The notes: a model not told the origin generated them from the letters alone. Shown: positions 10,341 to 22,485, numbered from the stretch's first letter. The stretch: 64,000 nt of DNA from an uncultured Collinsella sp. (GCA_902491055.1 CABUGI010000001.1:39874-103873); one strand, 5' to 3'. Numbers and translations are program-made.

Positions 10341-10949
10341 TTGTCGGTAGAGGATCAGTTTGAGGGCGATGAGCGCGCGCTGCTCAAGCGCATTCAAGAG
10401 CTGCTCGATGTTCGCATGAAGGATAAGCGCAAGCGCTATGTGCATTCGCTGGGTGTTGCCGAGACCGCACTTCATCTGGCCGAGGTCTACGGCGTTGACC
10501 GCTTTGATGCCGCTGCCGCCGGCCTGATCCATGACTGGGACAAAGTGCTCTCCGACGACGAGCTGGTCACGCGCGCTCTGCATTACGGCATTAAGATTGC
10601 CGGCTCTCCTTCCGCCGCGACGCCGCTTTTGCATGGCCCTGTTGCCGCCTATGAACTTCCGCAGCTTTTTCCCGAACTGTCGCCGGCCGTTTTCCAGGCT
10701 GTCGACCGTCACACCGTGGGTGACTGCGACATGACGCCGCTCGATATGGTGGTCTTTGTGGCCGATGCCATCGAACCCAACCGCCACGGCGATTATGCCC
10801 ATGCGCTGCGCAAGATGGTGGGGAAGTCCTCACTCGACGAGTTGTTCTTCTCCTGTTTTGCGCAGGGTCTGGTCTATGTGATCCAGTCCGGGCGCTATCT
10901 TTATCCCACGGCTATTTCGATTTACAACCATTACGCCCAGCTGCGCTAG
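10341..10949 (+). CDS. yqeK: HD-domain hydrolase YqeK (symmetrical Ap4A hydrolase type)
   Basis: A 202-residue HD-superfamily protein. The metal-binding set includes His35 (YVHSLGV), His64-Asp65 (LIHDWDK) and further histidines in HGPVAAYELP and DRHTVGD. YqeK proteins cleave diadenosine tetraphosphate to two ADP. The start is TTG 10341, with GGGGG nine bases upstream. Position between nadD and rsfS is the normal one for yqeK and supports the call. Confidence 0.9.
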   Translation: MSVEDQFEGDERALLKRIQELLDVRMKDKRKRYVHSLGVAETALHLAEVYGVDRFDAAAAGLIHDWDKVLSDDELVTRALHYGIKIAGSPSAATPLLHGPVAAYELPQLFPELSPAVFQAVDRHTVGDCDMTPLDMVVFVADAIEPNRHGDYAHALRKMVGKSSLDELFFSCFAQGLVYVIQSGRYLYPTAISIYNHYAQLR

Positions 10950-10976
10950 CTCGGGCTGACTAGAAAGAGGTATTCC

Positions 10977-11432
10977 ATGGCCGACGAGACCATGACCGAC
11001 GAGCAGATTCTTGAAGGTGTGGAGCACAAGAGCTTCGCCGCCACGTCCGACCGCACTGCCGCCTCGCTGTCCGCGAGCGGTGTCGCCGCCGAGGATGTCG
11101 CCCGCGCCGCCGCGCAGGCCGCCTACGACAAGAAGGGCGAGGACGTTCAGGTGCTCGACCTGACCGAGCTTTCCGATGTGTGCGACTACTTTGTGCTCGC
11201 CACCGGTACCAACAACCGCCAGGTCGATTCGATCGTCGACGAGATCGAGGAGAAGGTCGCCGAGGCTTGCGGCGAGCATCCGTTCTCCATCGAGGGCCGC
11301 GAGCAGAAGACCTGGATGCTCATGGACTACGGTTCGGTTGTCGTCCACGTCTTCACTCCCGAGGCGCGCGACTTCTACCGTCTCGAAAAGCTCTGGGGTG
11401 ACGCCCCCCAGCTCCCCCTCAACCTCCTCTAG
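10977..11432 (+). CDS. rsfS: Ribosomal silencing factor RsfS
   Basis: Binds L14 on the 50S subunit and blocks joining with 30S when nutrients are low. The conserved core contains DLTELSDVCDYFVLATGTNN and TWMLMDYGSVVVHVF. The 151-residue protein has an N-terminal extension of about 35 residues rich in Ala, Ser and Glu ahead of the family core. AGAAAGAGG before ATG 10977 supports this start, although a shorter form cannot be excluded. It ends the obgE-nadD-yqeK-rsfS run and is followed by a strong terminator. Confidence 0.94.
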   Translation: MADETMTDEQILEGVEHKSFAATSDRTAASLSASGVAAEDVARAAAQAAYDKKGEDVQVLDLTELSDVCDYFVLATGTNNRQVDSIVDEIEEKVAEACGEHPFSIEGREQKTWMLMDYGSVVVHVFTPEARDFYRLEKLWGDAPQLPLNLL

Positions 11433-11474
11433 TAGCTCATTTGAGACGGGGTTTAGCTACCCTCACGCATATCG

Positions 11475-11515
11475 CCGGGCAGGTGCGGTTTCCGCACCTG
11501 CCCGGCTTTCTTTTT
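11475..11515 (+). terminator. Rho-independent terminator after rsfS
   Basis: A perfect 14-bp stem, CCGGGCAGGTGCGG (11475-11488) with its complement (11492-11505), and a three-base loop, followed by a T-rich tract on the + strand only. It separates the convergent rsfS and dinB genes. Confidence 0.9.
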
Positions 11516-11527
11516 GCCCAAAGGCGG

Positions 11528-12781
11528 TTAATCGTTGAAGCGGGATTGGCGGCCGAAGGAAAGGGCGGTGTCGCCGAATTTGTCTCGGACGGCGTCGATG
11601 GCGACGGAGAGGTCGCGGCGGTCGCTGGATTGGGCTCCGCGGTCATCGATCTCGCAGAACAGGTCAGTCTGGATGCCGCCTCGGTGGTCGAAGTCGCTCA
11701 TGCCGATGCCCGCTAAGCGAACATGCATGCCATCCTGCCAGATGTTGTCGAGCAGTTCGAGTGCAACCGCCACGAAGATGTTCTCATCGTCGGTCGGATG
11801 AGGCAGCCGGCGCTGTGCCGTACGCCCGCTGCCATACGAATACTTAAGCTTGAGCGTTACCGTGGCACCCGTCAGCCCCTGACGGCGCAGGCGGCGTCCC
11901 ACTGACTCTCCCAACAGCGCAATCGCCGCCTCAATATCCCCACGCTCAGTCAAATCTTTCGCAAAGGTGCGTTCATTGCTGACCGATTTGACCTCGCGCT
12001 CTTCATCGAGACTCGTGACTTCGGAGATTTCGAGTCCTTGCGCACGCTGGCGCATGCGTTCGCCGTTGACGCCAAAAATAGAGGCCAAGGTGGATTCCGG
12101 TGCACGTGATAGCTCGCCGAGGGTGTAGATGCGCATGCGGCGCAGTCGCTCCTCGGCCGAGCGCCCGATGCCGCTCATGGCAGATACCGGCAGCGCGGCC
12201 AAAAAGCGCTGCTCGGTTCCGGGGCGCACGATGGTCAGCCCAAACGGCTTATCCCGCTCGCTTGCGATTTTTGCGACCGTCTTGTTGCAGCCCACGCCAA
12301 TGGAGCACGTCACTCCCAGCTCTGCCACGCGACCGCTTATACGCCGCGCAACCAGCAGCGGGTCTTCGGGCGCAAAGCGACCCGGTGTGATATCGATGAA
12401 GGCTTCGTCGATGGATACGCGCTCAACGCGCGGGGTCTCGTCGGCGAGAATTGCCATAACGTGCGCGCTCACCTCGCGGTAGCGATCAAAGTGCCCGTGC
12501 GTCCAAATGGCTTGCGGGCACAAGCGCCGCGCCTCGGCTGAGGGCATGGCGGAGTGCACGCCAAAGCGACGTGCCTCATACGAACACGTGGACACGACGC
12601 CACGTGAATCGGCGTCTCCGCCCACGATGAGCGGCTTTCCGCGCCATTCGGGATGATCGAGCATCTCCACGCTCGCAAAAAACGCATCAAGGTCCATCAG
12701 ACCCACCGCCGGACCCGTCCAGGGAGGCGGCGTGACGCCCATGGCATCCTCATAACCGTATGTATGTTCGCGTCTTTCCAT
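11528..12781 (-). CDS. dinB: DNA polymerase IV (Y-family translesion polymerase)
   Basis: A 417-residue error-prone polymerase for lesion bypass. The palm motif MDLDAFFASVE places the first metal ligand at Asp30, and SIDEAFID gives Asp125 and Glu126. Helix-hairpin-helix residues (SAMSGIGRSAEERL) and the little-finger domain follow. The C-terminus reads ALSFGRQSRFND, and no clear QLxLF-type clamp-binding motif is visible. About 25 residues precede the usual N-terminus. It is a lone gene, convergent with rsfS and divergent from rpsP; I see no obvious LexA box in the 200 bases upstream. Confidence 0.95.
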   Translation of the reverse strand: MERREHTYGYEDAMGVTPPPWTGPAVGLMDLDAFFASVEMLDHPEWRGKPLIVGGDADSRGVVSTCSYEARRFGVHSAMPSAEARRLCPQAIWTHGHFDRYREVSAHVMAILADETPRVERVSIDEAFIDITPGRFAPEDPLLVARRISGRVAELGVTCSIGVGCNKTVAKIASERDKPFGLTIVRPGTEQRFLAALPVSAMSGIGRSAEERLRRMRIYTLGELSRAPESTLASIFGVNGERMRQRAQGLEISEVTSLDEEREVKSVSNERTFAKDLTERGDIEAAIALLGESVGRRLRRQGLTGATVTLKLKYSYGSGRTAQRRLPHPTDDENIFVAVALELLDNIWQDGMHVRLAGIGMSDFDHRGGIQTDLFCEIDDRGAQSSDRRDLSVAIDAVRDKFGDTALSFGRQSRFND

Positions 12782-12825
12782 GTCATGAGTATACCGCGCA
12801 GCTCATGTGGGGTGCGTGTATGTGC

Positions 12826-12853
12826 TTGCAAATCCCGAATTCTTGTCTAAGAT
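12826..12853 (+). promoter_or_regulatory. Candidate promoter of the rpsP operon
   Basis: TTGCAA (12826-12831) and TAAGAT (12848-12853) with a 16-bp spacer, about 130 bases before rpsP. A second -10-like TATTAT lies near 12919. The 12782-12982 gap holds no gene; it carries the divergent dinB and rpsP control regions. Confidence 0.4.
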
Positions 12854-12982
12854 ATGGATTTGCCCTCGACTACACCGAAGAAGTTGGTCTCACGGACTTC
12901 ACCTGCCCGCGTCGATGGCGTATTATGTTCAACTGTTTGTTTGTAGTTGCAGCCTAAAGCTGCTTGGTTGGAGGAGTTTCCT

Positions 12983-13324
12983 TTGGCAGTCAAGATTCGC
13001 CTTGCTCGTCACGGCGCTAAGAAGCGTCCGTACTACCGTGTCGTCGTCGCCGATTCCCGCGCCCCGCGTGACGGTCGTATCATCGAGGAGGTTGGCCGCT
13101 ACAACCCGATGACCGCCCCCAAGACCATCAACCTTGACCTCGAGAAGATCGCCGACTGGCAGTCCAAGGGCGCTCAGCTCACCGACGCCGTCGCCGCTCT
13201 GGTCAAGGCCGCCAACGAGGGCGAGAAGACCGAGACCGTCGTCAAGAAGTCCAAGAAGCAGCTCGCCAAAGAGGCCGAGGCCGCTAAGGCTGCCGCTGAG
13301 GCCGCTGAGGGCGCCGAGGAGTAA
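12983..13324 (+). CDS. rpsP: 30S ribosomal protein S16
   Basis: S16 assembles early into the 30S subunit. The family N-terminus [20 protein letters not shown] fixes the start at TTG 12983, with GGAGGAG seven bases upstream, rather than at upstream in-frame codons. The length is 113 residues. The C-terminal 35 residues are a Lys/Ala/Glu tail beyond the S16 core, similar in composition to the L21 tail. It heads the conserved rpsP-khpA-rimM-trmD order. Confidence 0.96.
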   Translation: MAVKIRLARHGAKKRPYYRVVVADSRAPRDGRIIEEVGRYNPMTAPKTINLDLEKIADWQSKGAQLTDAVAALVKAANEGEKTETVVKKSKKQLAKEAEAAKAAAEAAEGAEE

Positions 13325-13327
13325 ATC

Positions 13328-13612
13328 GTGCCTGAGGTTGACGCTGCACAGCTCGAGGGTGAGGCAATGCTCTCAGATCGCATTGCCGATCTCGTCGAAT
13401 ATCTCGTTGTTCAGATCGTCGACGACCCGGATTCCGTGAGCCTTGAGGTCATCGATGGTGATGACGCCTCTACGATTGAGGTTTCGGTCGCCGAGGATGA
13501 CGTCGCTAAGGTCATCGGCCGTCGTGGCCGTACCATCAAGGCCATTCGCACGCTCGCCCGTGCACTGGCTGCTCGCCTCGACACTGCTGTCGAGGTAGAG
13601 GTTCTGGGCTAG
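13328..13612 (+). CDS. khpA: KH-domain RNA-binding protein KhpA (YlqC)
   Basis: A small RNA-binding protein with one type II KH domain. The GxxG loop is GRRG in VIGRRGRTIKAIRTLARA. It probably pairs with KhpB/Jag in cell-envelope or sRNA-related control. I take GTG 13328, which has GGAG eight bases upstream inside the end of rpsP; ATG 13367 is an alternative that matches shorter homologues and also has a purine-rich site. The gene is 3 bases after rpsP and 4 before rimM. Confidence 0.9.
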   Translation: MPEVDAAQLEGEAMLSDRIADLVEYLVVQIVDDPDSVSLEVIDGDDASTIEVSVAEDDVAKVIGRRGRTIKAIRTLARALAARLDTAVEVEVLG

Positions 13613-13616
13613 GACC

Positions 13617-14138
13617 TTGAGGTCCCAGTACAAAAACATCGCCCGTGTGGTCAAGCCGCACGGAAGGAAGGGGGAGGTCCTCGCGCAGCCGCTGCGGGGG
13701 CTTCCTTCTGTATTAGAGCCGGGTATGCGCGTCGCCCTGACGCCGCCGGCGCTCAAGCGCGACCGCTTTTGCACGGTCGTGTCCGTCACCGATACGGGCG
13801 ATGGCGATCTGGTCTCGTTTGAGGGCATTGACGACTTGACGGCCGCCGAGGGCATCACGGGATGCTACGTGCTGGCAAATCGTGACGACTTTGAGCTCGA
13901 TTCGCTCGACGCTGCCTATACCGACCTGATGGGTCGCGAGGTGGTCGACGAGCGCTTCGGTTCGCTCGGCACGATCGTCGAGATCATGTCGACGCCCGCT
14001 AACGATGTTTGGGTTGTCGAGGGCGATCGGTACGGCGAGGTACTGATTCCCGTGATCGAGCAGGTCGTGCTCGATCTTCCCGACACAGGAACAATTTCCG
14101 TCCATGTTATGGACGGCCTGATCGATATGGACAAGTAG
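13617..14138 (+). CDS. rimM: 16S rRNA processing protein RimM
   Basis: A 30S maturation factor that binds S19 near the 16S rRNA 3' domain. The start at TTG 13617 gives the family N-terminus with VVKPHGRKGEV. An N-terminal beta-barrel (about 1-85) and a PRC-barrel (about 95-170, with LMGREVVDERFGSLG) are visible. The length is 173 residues. It lies between khpA and trmD, as expected for this operon. Confidence 0.95.
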   Translation: MRSQYKNIARVVKPHGRKGEVLAQPLRGLPSVLEPGMRVALTPPALKRDRFCTVVSVTDTGDGDLVSFEGIDDLTAAEGITGCYVLANRDDFELDSLDAAYTDLMGREVVDERFGSLGTIVEIMSTPANDVWVVEGDRYGEVLIPVIEQVVLDLPDTGTISVHVMDGLIDMDK

Positions 14139-14148
14139 GGAGGACAAC

Positions 14149-14907
14149 ATGCTGATCGAGACCCTTTCGGTCTTTCCCGAGATGTTTGAGCCCGTCATGT
14201 CCACATCGATTTTGGGCCGCGCCCGCAAGGCCGGCCTTTTTGATTTTAAGGCGTATAACCTGCGCGACTGGACGCACGACCGCCATCGTACCGTCGATGA
14301 CGAGCCGTACGGCGGCGGGCAGGGCATGCTCATGAAGGTCGAGCCTATCGCAGAGGCCATCGAGGCCATTAGCGCAGAGGGTCCCAAGCCCACGGTTGTG
14401 TTCTTCACCCCCTGTGGCGAGCCCTTTACGCAGCATGTGGCCGAGCGCCTGCTCAAAAGTGAGCGCCTGCTGTTTGTGTGCAGTCGCTACGAGGGCGTCG
14501 ACGAGCGCGCGTATGCGTATGCCGATGAGCGTCTGTCGATCGGCGACTACGTGCTTACGGGCGGCGAGCTTCCCGCTATGGTCGTTGCCGATGCCGTCGT
14601 ACGCCTGATTCCCGGCGCCCTGGGCGACGAGATGAGCAACGTGGACGAGTCGTTCTCGACCGCCGAGGATGGAGGCCTGCTCGAGTACGCGCAGTACACC
14701 CGTCCTGCCGAGTTCAACGGCGAGGGCGTGCCTCCGGTGCTTGTGAGCGGCGATCATGCTAAGGTCGATGCGTGGCGTCGTAAGAACGCCATCGAGCGCA
14801 CCTGTCGTTGGCGTCCCGATCTGATTGAGACGGCGCGGCTCACGCCCGAGGAGCGCGCTTACGCGCAGGAGATTCTGGACGCTTCGTATTCGCAGAGCGA
14901 GGAGTGA
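14149..14907 (+). CDS. trmD: tRNA (guanine-37-N1) methyltransferase TrmD
   Basis: Methylates G37 next to the anticodon using SAM and so prevents frameshifting. A 252-residue SPOUT enzyme with CSRYEGVDERA and the trefoil-knot SAM-binding segment YVLTGGELPAMVVADA. TAGGGAGG precedes ATG 14149. It overlaps or abuts lepB. In most bacteria rplS follows trmD; here rplS sits about 7.7 kb away in its own unit. Confidence 0.97.
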   Translation: MLIETLSVFPEMFEPVMSTSILGRARKAGLFDFKAYNLRDWTHDRHRTVDDEPYGGGQGMLMKVEPIAEAIEAISAEGPKPTVVFFTPCGEPFTQHVAERLLKSERLLFVCSRYEGVDERAYAYADERLSIGDYVLTGGELPAMVVADAVVRLIPGALGDEMSNVDESFSTAEDGGLLEYAQYTRPAEFNGEGVPPVLVSGDHAKVDAWRRKNAIERTCRWRPDLIETARLTPEERAYAQEILDASYSQSEE

Positions 14908-14909
14908 GG

Positions 14910-15473
14910 ATGGTTCCATCGCAGCATTCCGTGCTAAAGGGTGCGTTTGAGTGGATCGTGGTCGTCGCGATCGCACTGGTCGCTACCTTCTTGATTCGCT
15001 CGTTTGTGGTCGAACCCTTTGTGGTACCCACCGGTTCCATGGAGTCCACGATCGAGATTGGCGACCAGATCCTGGCACAAAAGGTGAGCCTCGAGCTCGG
15101 TCAGCCCGTCAAGCAGGGCGATATCGTGGTGTTTCACAACCCCGATGGCACCTCCGAGCATGATGTTCTTGTCAAGCGTGTTATTGCCACGGCCGGGCAG
15201 ACGGTCGACCTGCAGGATGGCAAGGTGGTCGTTGACGGCCAAGCGCTCGACGAGGACTATACGACGGGCATGAGCTGGCCACTTTCGGTCCAAGCGCCCG
15301 GCGCTCAGGTAAGCTATCCCTACACCGTTCCCGACGGGTGCGTGTGGGTGATGGGCGACAACCGCGAGAACTCTGCTGACTCCCGCTACTTTGGCCCGGT
15401 CGACCGCTCCGAATTGATCGCCGTGGCGCTCGTGCGTTACTGGCCGCTCAACCGTCTGGGCGCTATCGACTAA
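14910..15473 (+). CDS. lepB: Signal peptidase I
   Basis: Removes signal peptides at the outer face of the membrane. A single N-terminal membrane helix (about 8-30) is followed by the catalytic serine in PTGSMEST (Ser43) and the general-base lysine in VLVKRVIA (Lys89). The C-terminal box is MGDNRENSADSRYFGPV. I prefer ATG 14910, with GAGGAG five bases upstream, over GTG 14904, which overlaps the trmD stop. The length is 187 residues. Confidence 0.95.
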   Translation: MVPSQHSVLKGAFEWIVVVAIALVATFLIRSFVVEPFVVPTGSMESTIEIGDQILAQKVSLELGQPVKQGDIVVFHNPDGTSEHDVLVKRVIATAGQTVDLQDGKVVVDGQALDEDYTTGMSWPLSVQAPGAQVSYPYTVPDGCVWVMGDNRENSADSRYFGPVDRSELIAVALVRYWPLNRLGAID

Positions 15474-15532
15474 AAACCGCTATAGTACAGTACCTAACCG
15501 TGTAATCGTTTCGACGAGGGGATATTAGAGGC

Positions 15533-16444
15533 ATGAACGCTTCATCGCTTTCCTTCCAAGACATCATCCTGCGCCTCCAGCAGTACTGGGGCGAGCAGGG
15601 CTGCGTCATCATGCAGCCCTATGATTCCGAGGTCGGTGCCGGTACCTTCCATACCGCGACCACGCTGCGCTCGCTCGGTCCCGCCGAGTGGCGCACCTGC
15701 TATGCGCAGCCTTGCCGCCGTCCCGCCGACGGCCGCTACGGCGAGAACCCCAACCGCATGCAGCACTACTATCAGTTCCAGGTGCTCATCAAGCCCTCAC
15801 CGGTCAACGCCCAGGAGCTTTACCTGGGGTCTCTTGCCGCTATCGGTCTGGACCCCAACGACCATGACGTCCGCTTTGTCGAGGACGACTGGGAGAGCCC
15901 GACGCTCGGCGCCTGGGGCCTTGGCTGGGAGGTCTGGCTCAACGGCATGGAGGTCACGCAGTTTACGTACTTCCAGCAGGTAGGCGGCATCGAGGTCGAC
16001 CCCGTGCCCGTCGAGATCACCTATGGCCTAGAGCGCATTGCCATGTATGCGCAGGGCGTTAACTCGGTCTACGACTTGGTGTGGAGCTACCTGCCCGACG
16101 GCACGCCCATGACCTATGGCGACGTGTTCCTCGAGAACGAGCGCGAGTTCAGTGCCTATAACTTTGAGGTCGCAAACGTCGAGATGATGCGTCAGAAGTT
16201 TGACGACTACGAGGCCGAGTGCCATTCCTGCCTGGAGCGCAAGCTGCCGCTGCCGGCATATGACTGCGTCATGAAGTGCAGCCACGCTTTCAACCTGCTC
16301 GATGCTCGCGGCGCCCTGTCCGCGGTCGAGCGTGCCAACTACATCCTGCGCGTCCGCGCCGTCGCCAAGGCGTGCTGCGAGGCCTACATGGCCGAGGTCG
16401 CCGGAGTCAACGAGAATGCCGATCAGGAAGGCGAGGTGGCGTAA
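15533..16444 (+). CDS. glyQ: Glycyl-tRNA synthetase alpha subunit
   Basis: Catalytic class II core of the alpha2beta2 glycyl-tRNA synthetase. The 303-residue protein starts [20 protein letters not shown] and contains [16 protein letters not shown] and [12 protein letters not shown], all typical of GlyQ. A -10-like TATAGT lies at 15481-15486, just after lepB, but no good -35 is visible. GAGGGG and TTAGAGG precede the ATG. It is followed after three bases by glyS. Confidence 0.97.
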   Translation: MNASSLSFQDIILRLQQYWGEQGCVIMQPYDSEVGAGTFHTATTLRSLGPAEWRTCYAQPCRRPADGRYGENPNRMQHYYQFQVLIKPSPVNAQELYLGSLAAIGLDPNDHDVRFVEDDWESPTLGAWGLGWEVWLNGMEVTQFTYFQQVGGIEVDPVPVEITYGLERIAMYAQGVNSVYDLVWSYLPDGTPMTYGDVFLENEREFSAYNFEVANVEMMRQKFDDYEAECHSCLERKLPLPAYDCVMKCSHAFNLLDARGALSAVERANYILRVRAVAKACCEAYMAEVAGVNENADQEGEVA

Positions 16445-16447
16445 GCC

Positions 16448-18544
16448 ATGGCAGACGCTAAGGATTTCCTGTTTGAGATCGGTACGGAAGAAATGCCCTC
16501 CGCACCGCTGAACAATGCCGTCAAGCAGCTTGGCACCATGATCGCCAAGGGTCTCGACGAGGCCGGTCTGGCCCACGGCGAGGTCCGTGTGATCTCGAGC
16601 CCGCGCCGCCTGGCTGCGCTCGTTGCCGACGTCGCCACCGCGACCGACGAGGTTCACGAGGTCAAGCGCGGCCCCGCGGCCAACATCGCCTTCGATGCCG
16701 ATGGTAACGCCACCAAGGCCGCCCAGGGCTTCGCCCGCAAGTGCGGTGTGGCTGCCGAGGATCTGGTTCGTCGCGAGGACACCGACGGCCGTGAGTACGT
16801 CTTTGCCGAGAAGAACATCCCTTCCGCCCCGGCCACCCCGATCCTGACGGCCCTGTGCGAGAAGACTATCGCTGGCCTGCAGTGGCCCAACTACCGCTCT
16901 CAGCGCTGGGGTCACGAGCATGCGACCTTTGTTCGTCCGGTCCGCTGGATCTGCTGCCTTCTGGGCGAGGACGTTGTGCCCGTGTCGTTTGCCGACGTGA
17001 CGAGTGGCAACACCACGCGTGGTCATCGCGTGCTTGGCCCCGGTGACCATGTGGTCGCCAGCCCCGCCGTCTACGAGCAGGTGCTCGAGGACGCCGGCGT
17101 GCTTTCTGCCGAGCGCCGTCGCGAGGCCATCCTTGCCGGTATCGCCGAGGTCGAGGCTGCCCGTCCCGGCTGCCATGTCGATACGCCCAAGAAGGTCTTT
17201 GAGGAGGTCATCAACCTCTGCGAGTGGCCGACGGTGCTCGTCGGGACCTTCGATGAGGAGTTCCTCAAGGTCCCGCACGAGATCATCTGCGAGTCCATGC
17301 TCACCAACCAGCGCTACTTCCCGATCTATGACGGCGAGGGCAAGCTCACGCGTGAGTTCGTGGTCGTCTCCAACAGCAAGCCCGAGAACGCCGAGCGCGT
17401 GATCGACGGCAACGAGCGCGTTGTGCGTGCCCGTCTGGACGATGCCAAGTTCTTCTACGAGGAGGACCTGAAGATCTCCCTCGACGAGTTCCGCGAGCGT
17501 CTGGCCAAGGTCGCCTTCCAGGAGAAGCTCGGTAGCGTGCTCGCCAAGTCCGAGCGCATCGAGCAGCTCGCGCTCGCTATTGCCCGTGAGGCACACCTGG
17601 GTGCTCACCTGGCAGCCGATGCCGCTCGCGCCGCGCACCTGTGCAAGGCCGACTTGGTATCCAACGCCGTCGTCGAGTTCACGAGCCAGCAGGGCGTGAT
17701 GGGCGGTTACTACGCCACCGCGATGGGGGAGAACGATGAGGTCGCCCACGCCATTCGCGATCATTATCGTCCCCGCTTTGCCGGTGACGAGCTGCCCGAG
17801 GGCACCGCTGGCTGCATCGTGGCCTGCGCCGACAAGCTCGATACCATCGCCGGTATCTTTGCCATTGGCGAGCCCCCGACCGGCTCCTCCGATCCCTACG
17901 CGCTGCGTCGTGCCGCTATCGGCATCATCAACATCCTGCGCGACCGTCTGCCGATCGATCCCACGTCGCTTATCGACTTTGCCCTTGAGCTCTATAGCGA
18001 GCAGGGTATCGAGTTCGACGCCGCCGAGGTCGCTCAGCAGGTTCGCGACTTCTTCCACGGCCGTCTGGTGAGCATGGCCCGCGACGAAAAGATCCCGGCC
18101 GATACCGTTGCCGCCGTCTCCGCGGTGCACATCATCGCCCCGTCCGTCTTCTTCGCCCGCTGCGCCGCCCTCGACGAGGCCCGCAAGAACGACGCTGAGA
18201 CGTTCGATAACCTGGCGACCGCCTATGCCCGCGCCGCGCACATCTCCAAGCCCGAGCTGGGCGCGGAGTACGACCGCGCCCTGATGGGCGAGGTCGAGCT
18301 CGCGCTTGCCGATGCCTCCGAGGCTGCTCAGACCGCTGTCGACGCCGCCCTTGCTGCCGAGGATTACCCGGCCGCATTTGCCGCCCTTGCCGCCCTGCGC
18401 GCCCCCATCGACCGCTTCTTCGACGAGGTCATGGTCATGGATAAGGACGAGCAGCTTCGCGATAATCGCCTTAAGCTGCTCAACCGCTTCGAGGCCGTTT
18501 TCTCCGGCATCGCAAACATCGGTGAGCTTGCTCGCAAAAAGTAA
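16448..18544 (+). CDS. glyS: Glycyl-tRNA synthetase beta subunit
   Basis: tRNA-binding subunit of glycyl-tRNA synthetase. The 698-residue protein begins with the typical FLFEIGTEEMPSAPL and contains AEKRGPAANIAFD-like and GGYYATAMGE segments, with an HD-like central region and an anticodon-binding helical C-terminus (DEVMVMDKDEQLRDNRLKLL). It starts three bases after glyQ, so the two subunits are made from one message. Confidence 0.97.
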   Translation: MADAKDFLFEIGTEEMPSAPLNNAVKQLGTMIAKGLDEAGLAHGEVRVISSPRRLAALVADVATATDEVHEVKRGPAANIAFDADGNATKAAQGFARKCGVAAEDLVRREDTDGREYVFAEKNIPSAPATPILTALCEKTIAGLQWPNYRSQRWGHEHATFVRPVRWICCLLGEDVVPVSFADVTSGNTTRGHRVLGPGDHVVASPAVYEQVLEDAGVLSAERRREAILAGIAEVEAARPGCHVDTPKKVFEEVINLCEWPTVLVGTFDEEFLKVPHEIICESMLTNQRYFPIYDGEGKLTREFVVVSNSKPENAERVIDGNERVVRARLDDAKFFYEEDLKISLDEFRERLAKVAFQEKLGSVLAKSERIEQLALAIAREAHLGAHLAADAARAAHLCKADLVSNAVVEFTSQQGVMGGYYATAMGENDEVAHAIRDHYRPRFAGDELPEGTAGCIVACADKLDTIAGIFAIGEPPTGSSDPYALRRAAIGIINILRDRLPIDPTSLIDFALELYSEQGIEFDAAEVAQQVRDFFHGRLVSMARDEKIPADTVAAVSAVHIIAPSVFFARCAALDEARKNDAETFDNLATAYARAAHISKPELGAEYDRALMGEVELALADASEAAQTAVDAALAAEDYPAAFAALAALRAPIDRFFDEVMVMDKDEQLRDNRLKLLNRFEAVFSGIANIGELARKK

Positions 18545-18578
18545 GCCAGCCTGCGCATAAGCGCAAAAGGAGCCCCGC

Positions 18579-19445
18579 ATGGATTGCCCGGTCACCGCTC
18601 GTCCCACCGTTATCGTTATCTCCGACTCGCTCGGTGATACCGCTTGTGAGGTGGTGCTTGCGGCGTCCGGGCAATTTGATGAAGGGGCTTTTCGTCTCTT
18701 GCGCCTGCCCAAGGTGAACTCGGTGGAGCAGGTCAAGTCGTTTGTGGGTCCGCGCGTCGATGCCGATCATCGCGATATTGCCGTGTTCCACACCATTGTC
18801 GATCCGGCGCTTCGCGCCCGTGTGCTCGATTACCTGGGCATGCTGCATATCCGTTCGGTCGACCTGATCGGCCCGACGCTCGCCGTGCTGTCGTCGCTCA
18901 TCGGTGTGCCGCCCAAGGGCGTTGCGGGCGTGATTCACAAGACCGATGACCGCTATTTCCATCGTATCGAGGCCATGGAGTATTTCGTTGAGCACGATGA
19001 CGGGCGCGGCTGCGACGATCTGTCGGGTGCCGATATCGTGCTGCTGGGCGTATCGCGTACGTCCAAGACGCCGCTGTCGATGTATTTGGCCTATCAGGGC
19101 TACAAGGTCGCCAATGTCCCACTGGCGCATGGCATGGAGCCGCCCAAGTCGATTTACGAGGTCGACCCGATGCGCCTGTTCGGCCTGATTTCGACCGTCG
19201 ATGTGATTTCCGAAATTCGCGATAGCCGCTTGGGCGATGACTACGCTCGTGCCGTTGCCGGCTCCTATGCCGAGCCTGAGAGCGTGCACAGCGAGCTCGA
19301 GGAAGCCCGTGCGCTCATGAAGCGCCTAGGCTGCTTTGTGGTGCGTACCGACGGCAAGGCCATCGAGGAAAGCGCAGCCGAGATCATTAGCCACTTGGAG
19401 GAAATCCAAGAAGCCCGTGCCCGCCGCGCCGCCCGTCGAGCCTAA
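18579..19445 (+). CDS. ppsR: PPDK regulatory protein (bifunctional kinase/pyrophosphorylase)
   Basis: A DUF299-family enzyme that uses ADP to phosphorylate a threonine of phospho-PPDK, turning it off, and reverses this with phosphate. The 288-residue protein has the P-loop-like GVSRTSKTPLSMYLA near residue 158. CAAAAGGAG precedes ATG 18579. The target gene ppdK is the next gene, which favours a PPDK target over PEP synthase. The 250-base gap between them carries separate promoter-like sequences. Confidence 0.92.
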   Translation: MDCPVTARPTVIVISDSLGDTACEVVLAASGQFDEGAFRLLRLPKVNSVEQVKSFVGPRVDADHRDIAVFHTIVDPALRARVLDYLGMLHIRSVDLIGPTLAVLSSLIGVPPKGVAGVIHKTDDRYFHRIEAMEYFVEHDDGRGCDDLSGADIVLLGVSRTSKTPLSMYLAYQGYKVANVPLAHGMEPPKSIYEVDPMRLFGLISTVDVISEIRDSRLGDDYARAVAGSYAEPESVHSELEEARALMKRLGCFVVRTDGKAIEESAAEIISHLEEIQEARARRAARRA

Positions 19446-19513
19446 TAGTAGCAGCATTTTGATAAAGCGATTTAGCAAAAATATCGCATCTGACCTGCAC
19501 TTTCTTACAGTGG

Positions 19514-19619
19514 TATATTCATAAGGTAACCACCTTTACCTACCGTTTACCGCCAGTTTTAGCACGTTTACCAAACCGCGCATCCTCTGCTTAAGCCCGC
19601 TCAAAACCCGCCGTATAGT
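19514..19619 (+). promoter_or_regulatory. ppdK upstream region with three phased TTTACC repeats and two promoter-like elements
   Basis: TTTACC occurs at 19535, 19546 and 19567, start-to-start distances of 11 and 21 bp, which is one and two helical turns. A partial inverted copy GGTAA lies at 19525-19529. Promoter-like elements are CTGACC/TATATT (19490/19514, spacer 18) and TTAAGC/TATAGT (19591/19614, spacer 17). The repeats lie about 55-90 bp ahead of the second transcript start, a suitable place for a regulator. Confidence 0.4.
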
Positions 19620-19694
19620 TCCCTCACGGCCCGCATTTGGCGGGTCGATTCGTTACCACGGTCGTGCGCGTAAGTGCATGAAAGGGGAAGTATC

Positions 19695-22445
<2,751 letters not shown>

Positions 22446-22485
22446 CGTTTTGGGTTCAGACGCCTAACGTAGCCCCCCCTTCATG

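Noticed and set aside
12782..12982. A small gene between dinB and rpsP
   Set aside because: Short frames there lack ribosome sites and family resemblance; the region fits divergent promoters and a leader.
16028..18736. Very long open frame (about 900 codons) on the minus strand opposite glyS
   Set aside because: It is a by-product of GC-rich codon use in glyQS; the sense proteins are recognisable, and the antisense translation has no family resemblance.
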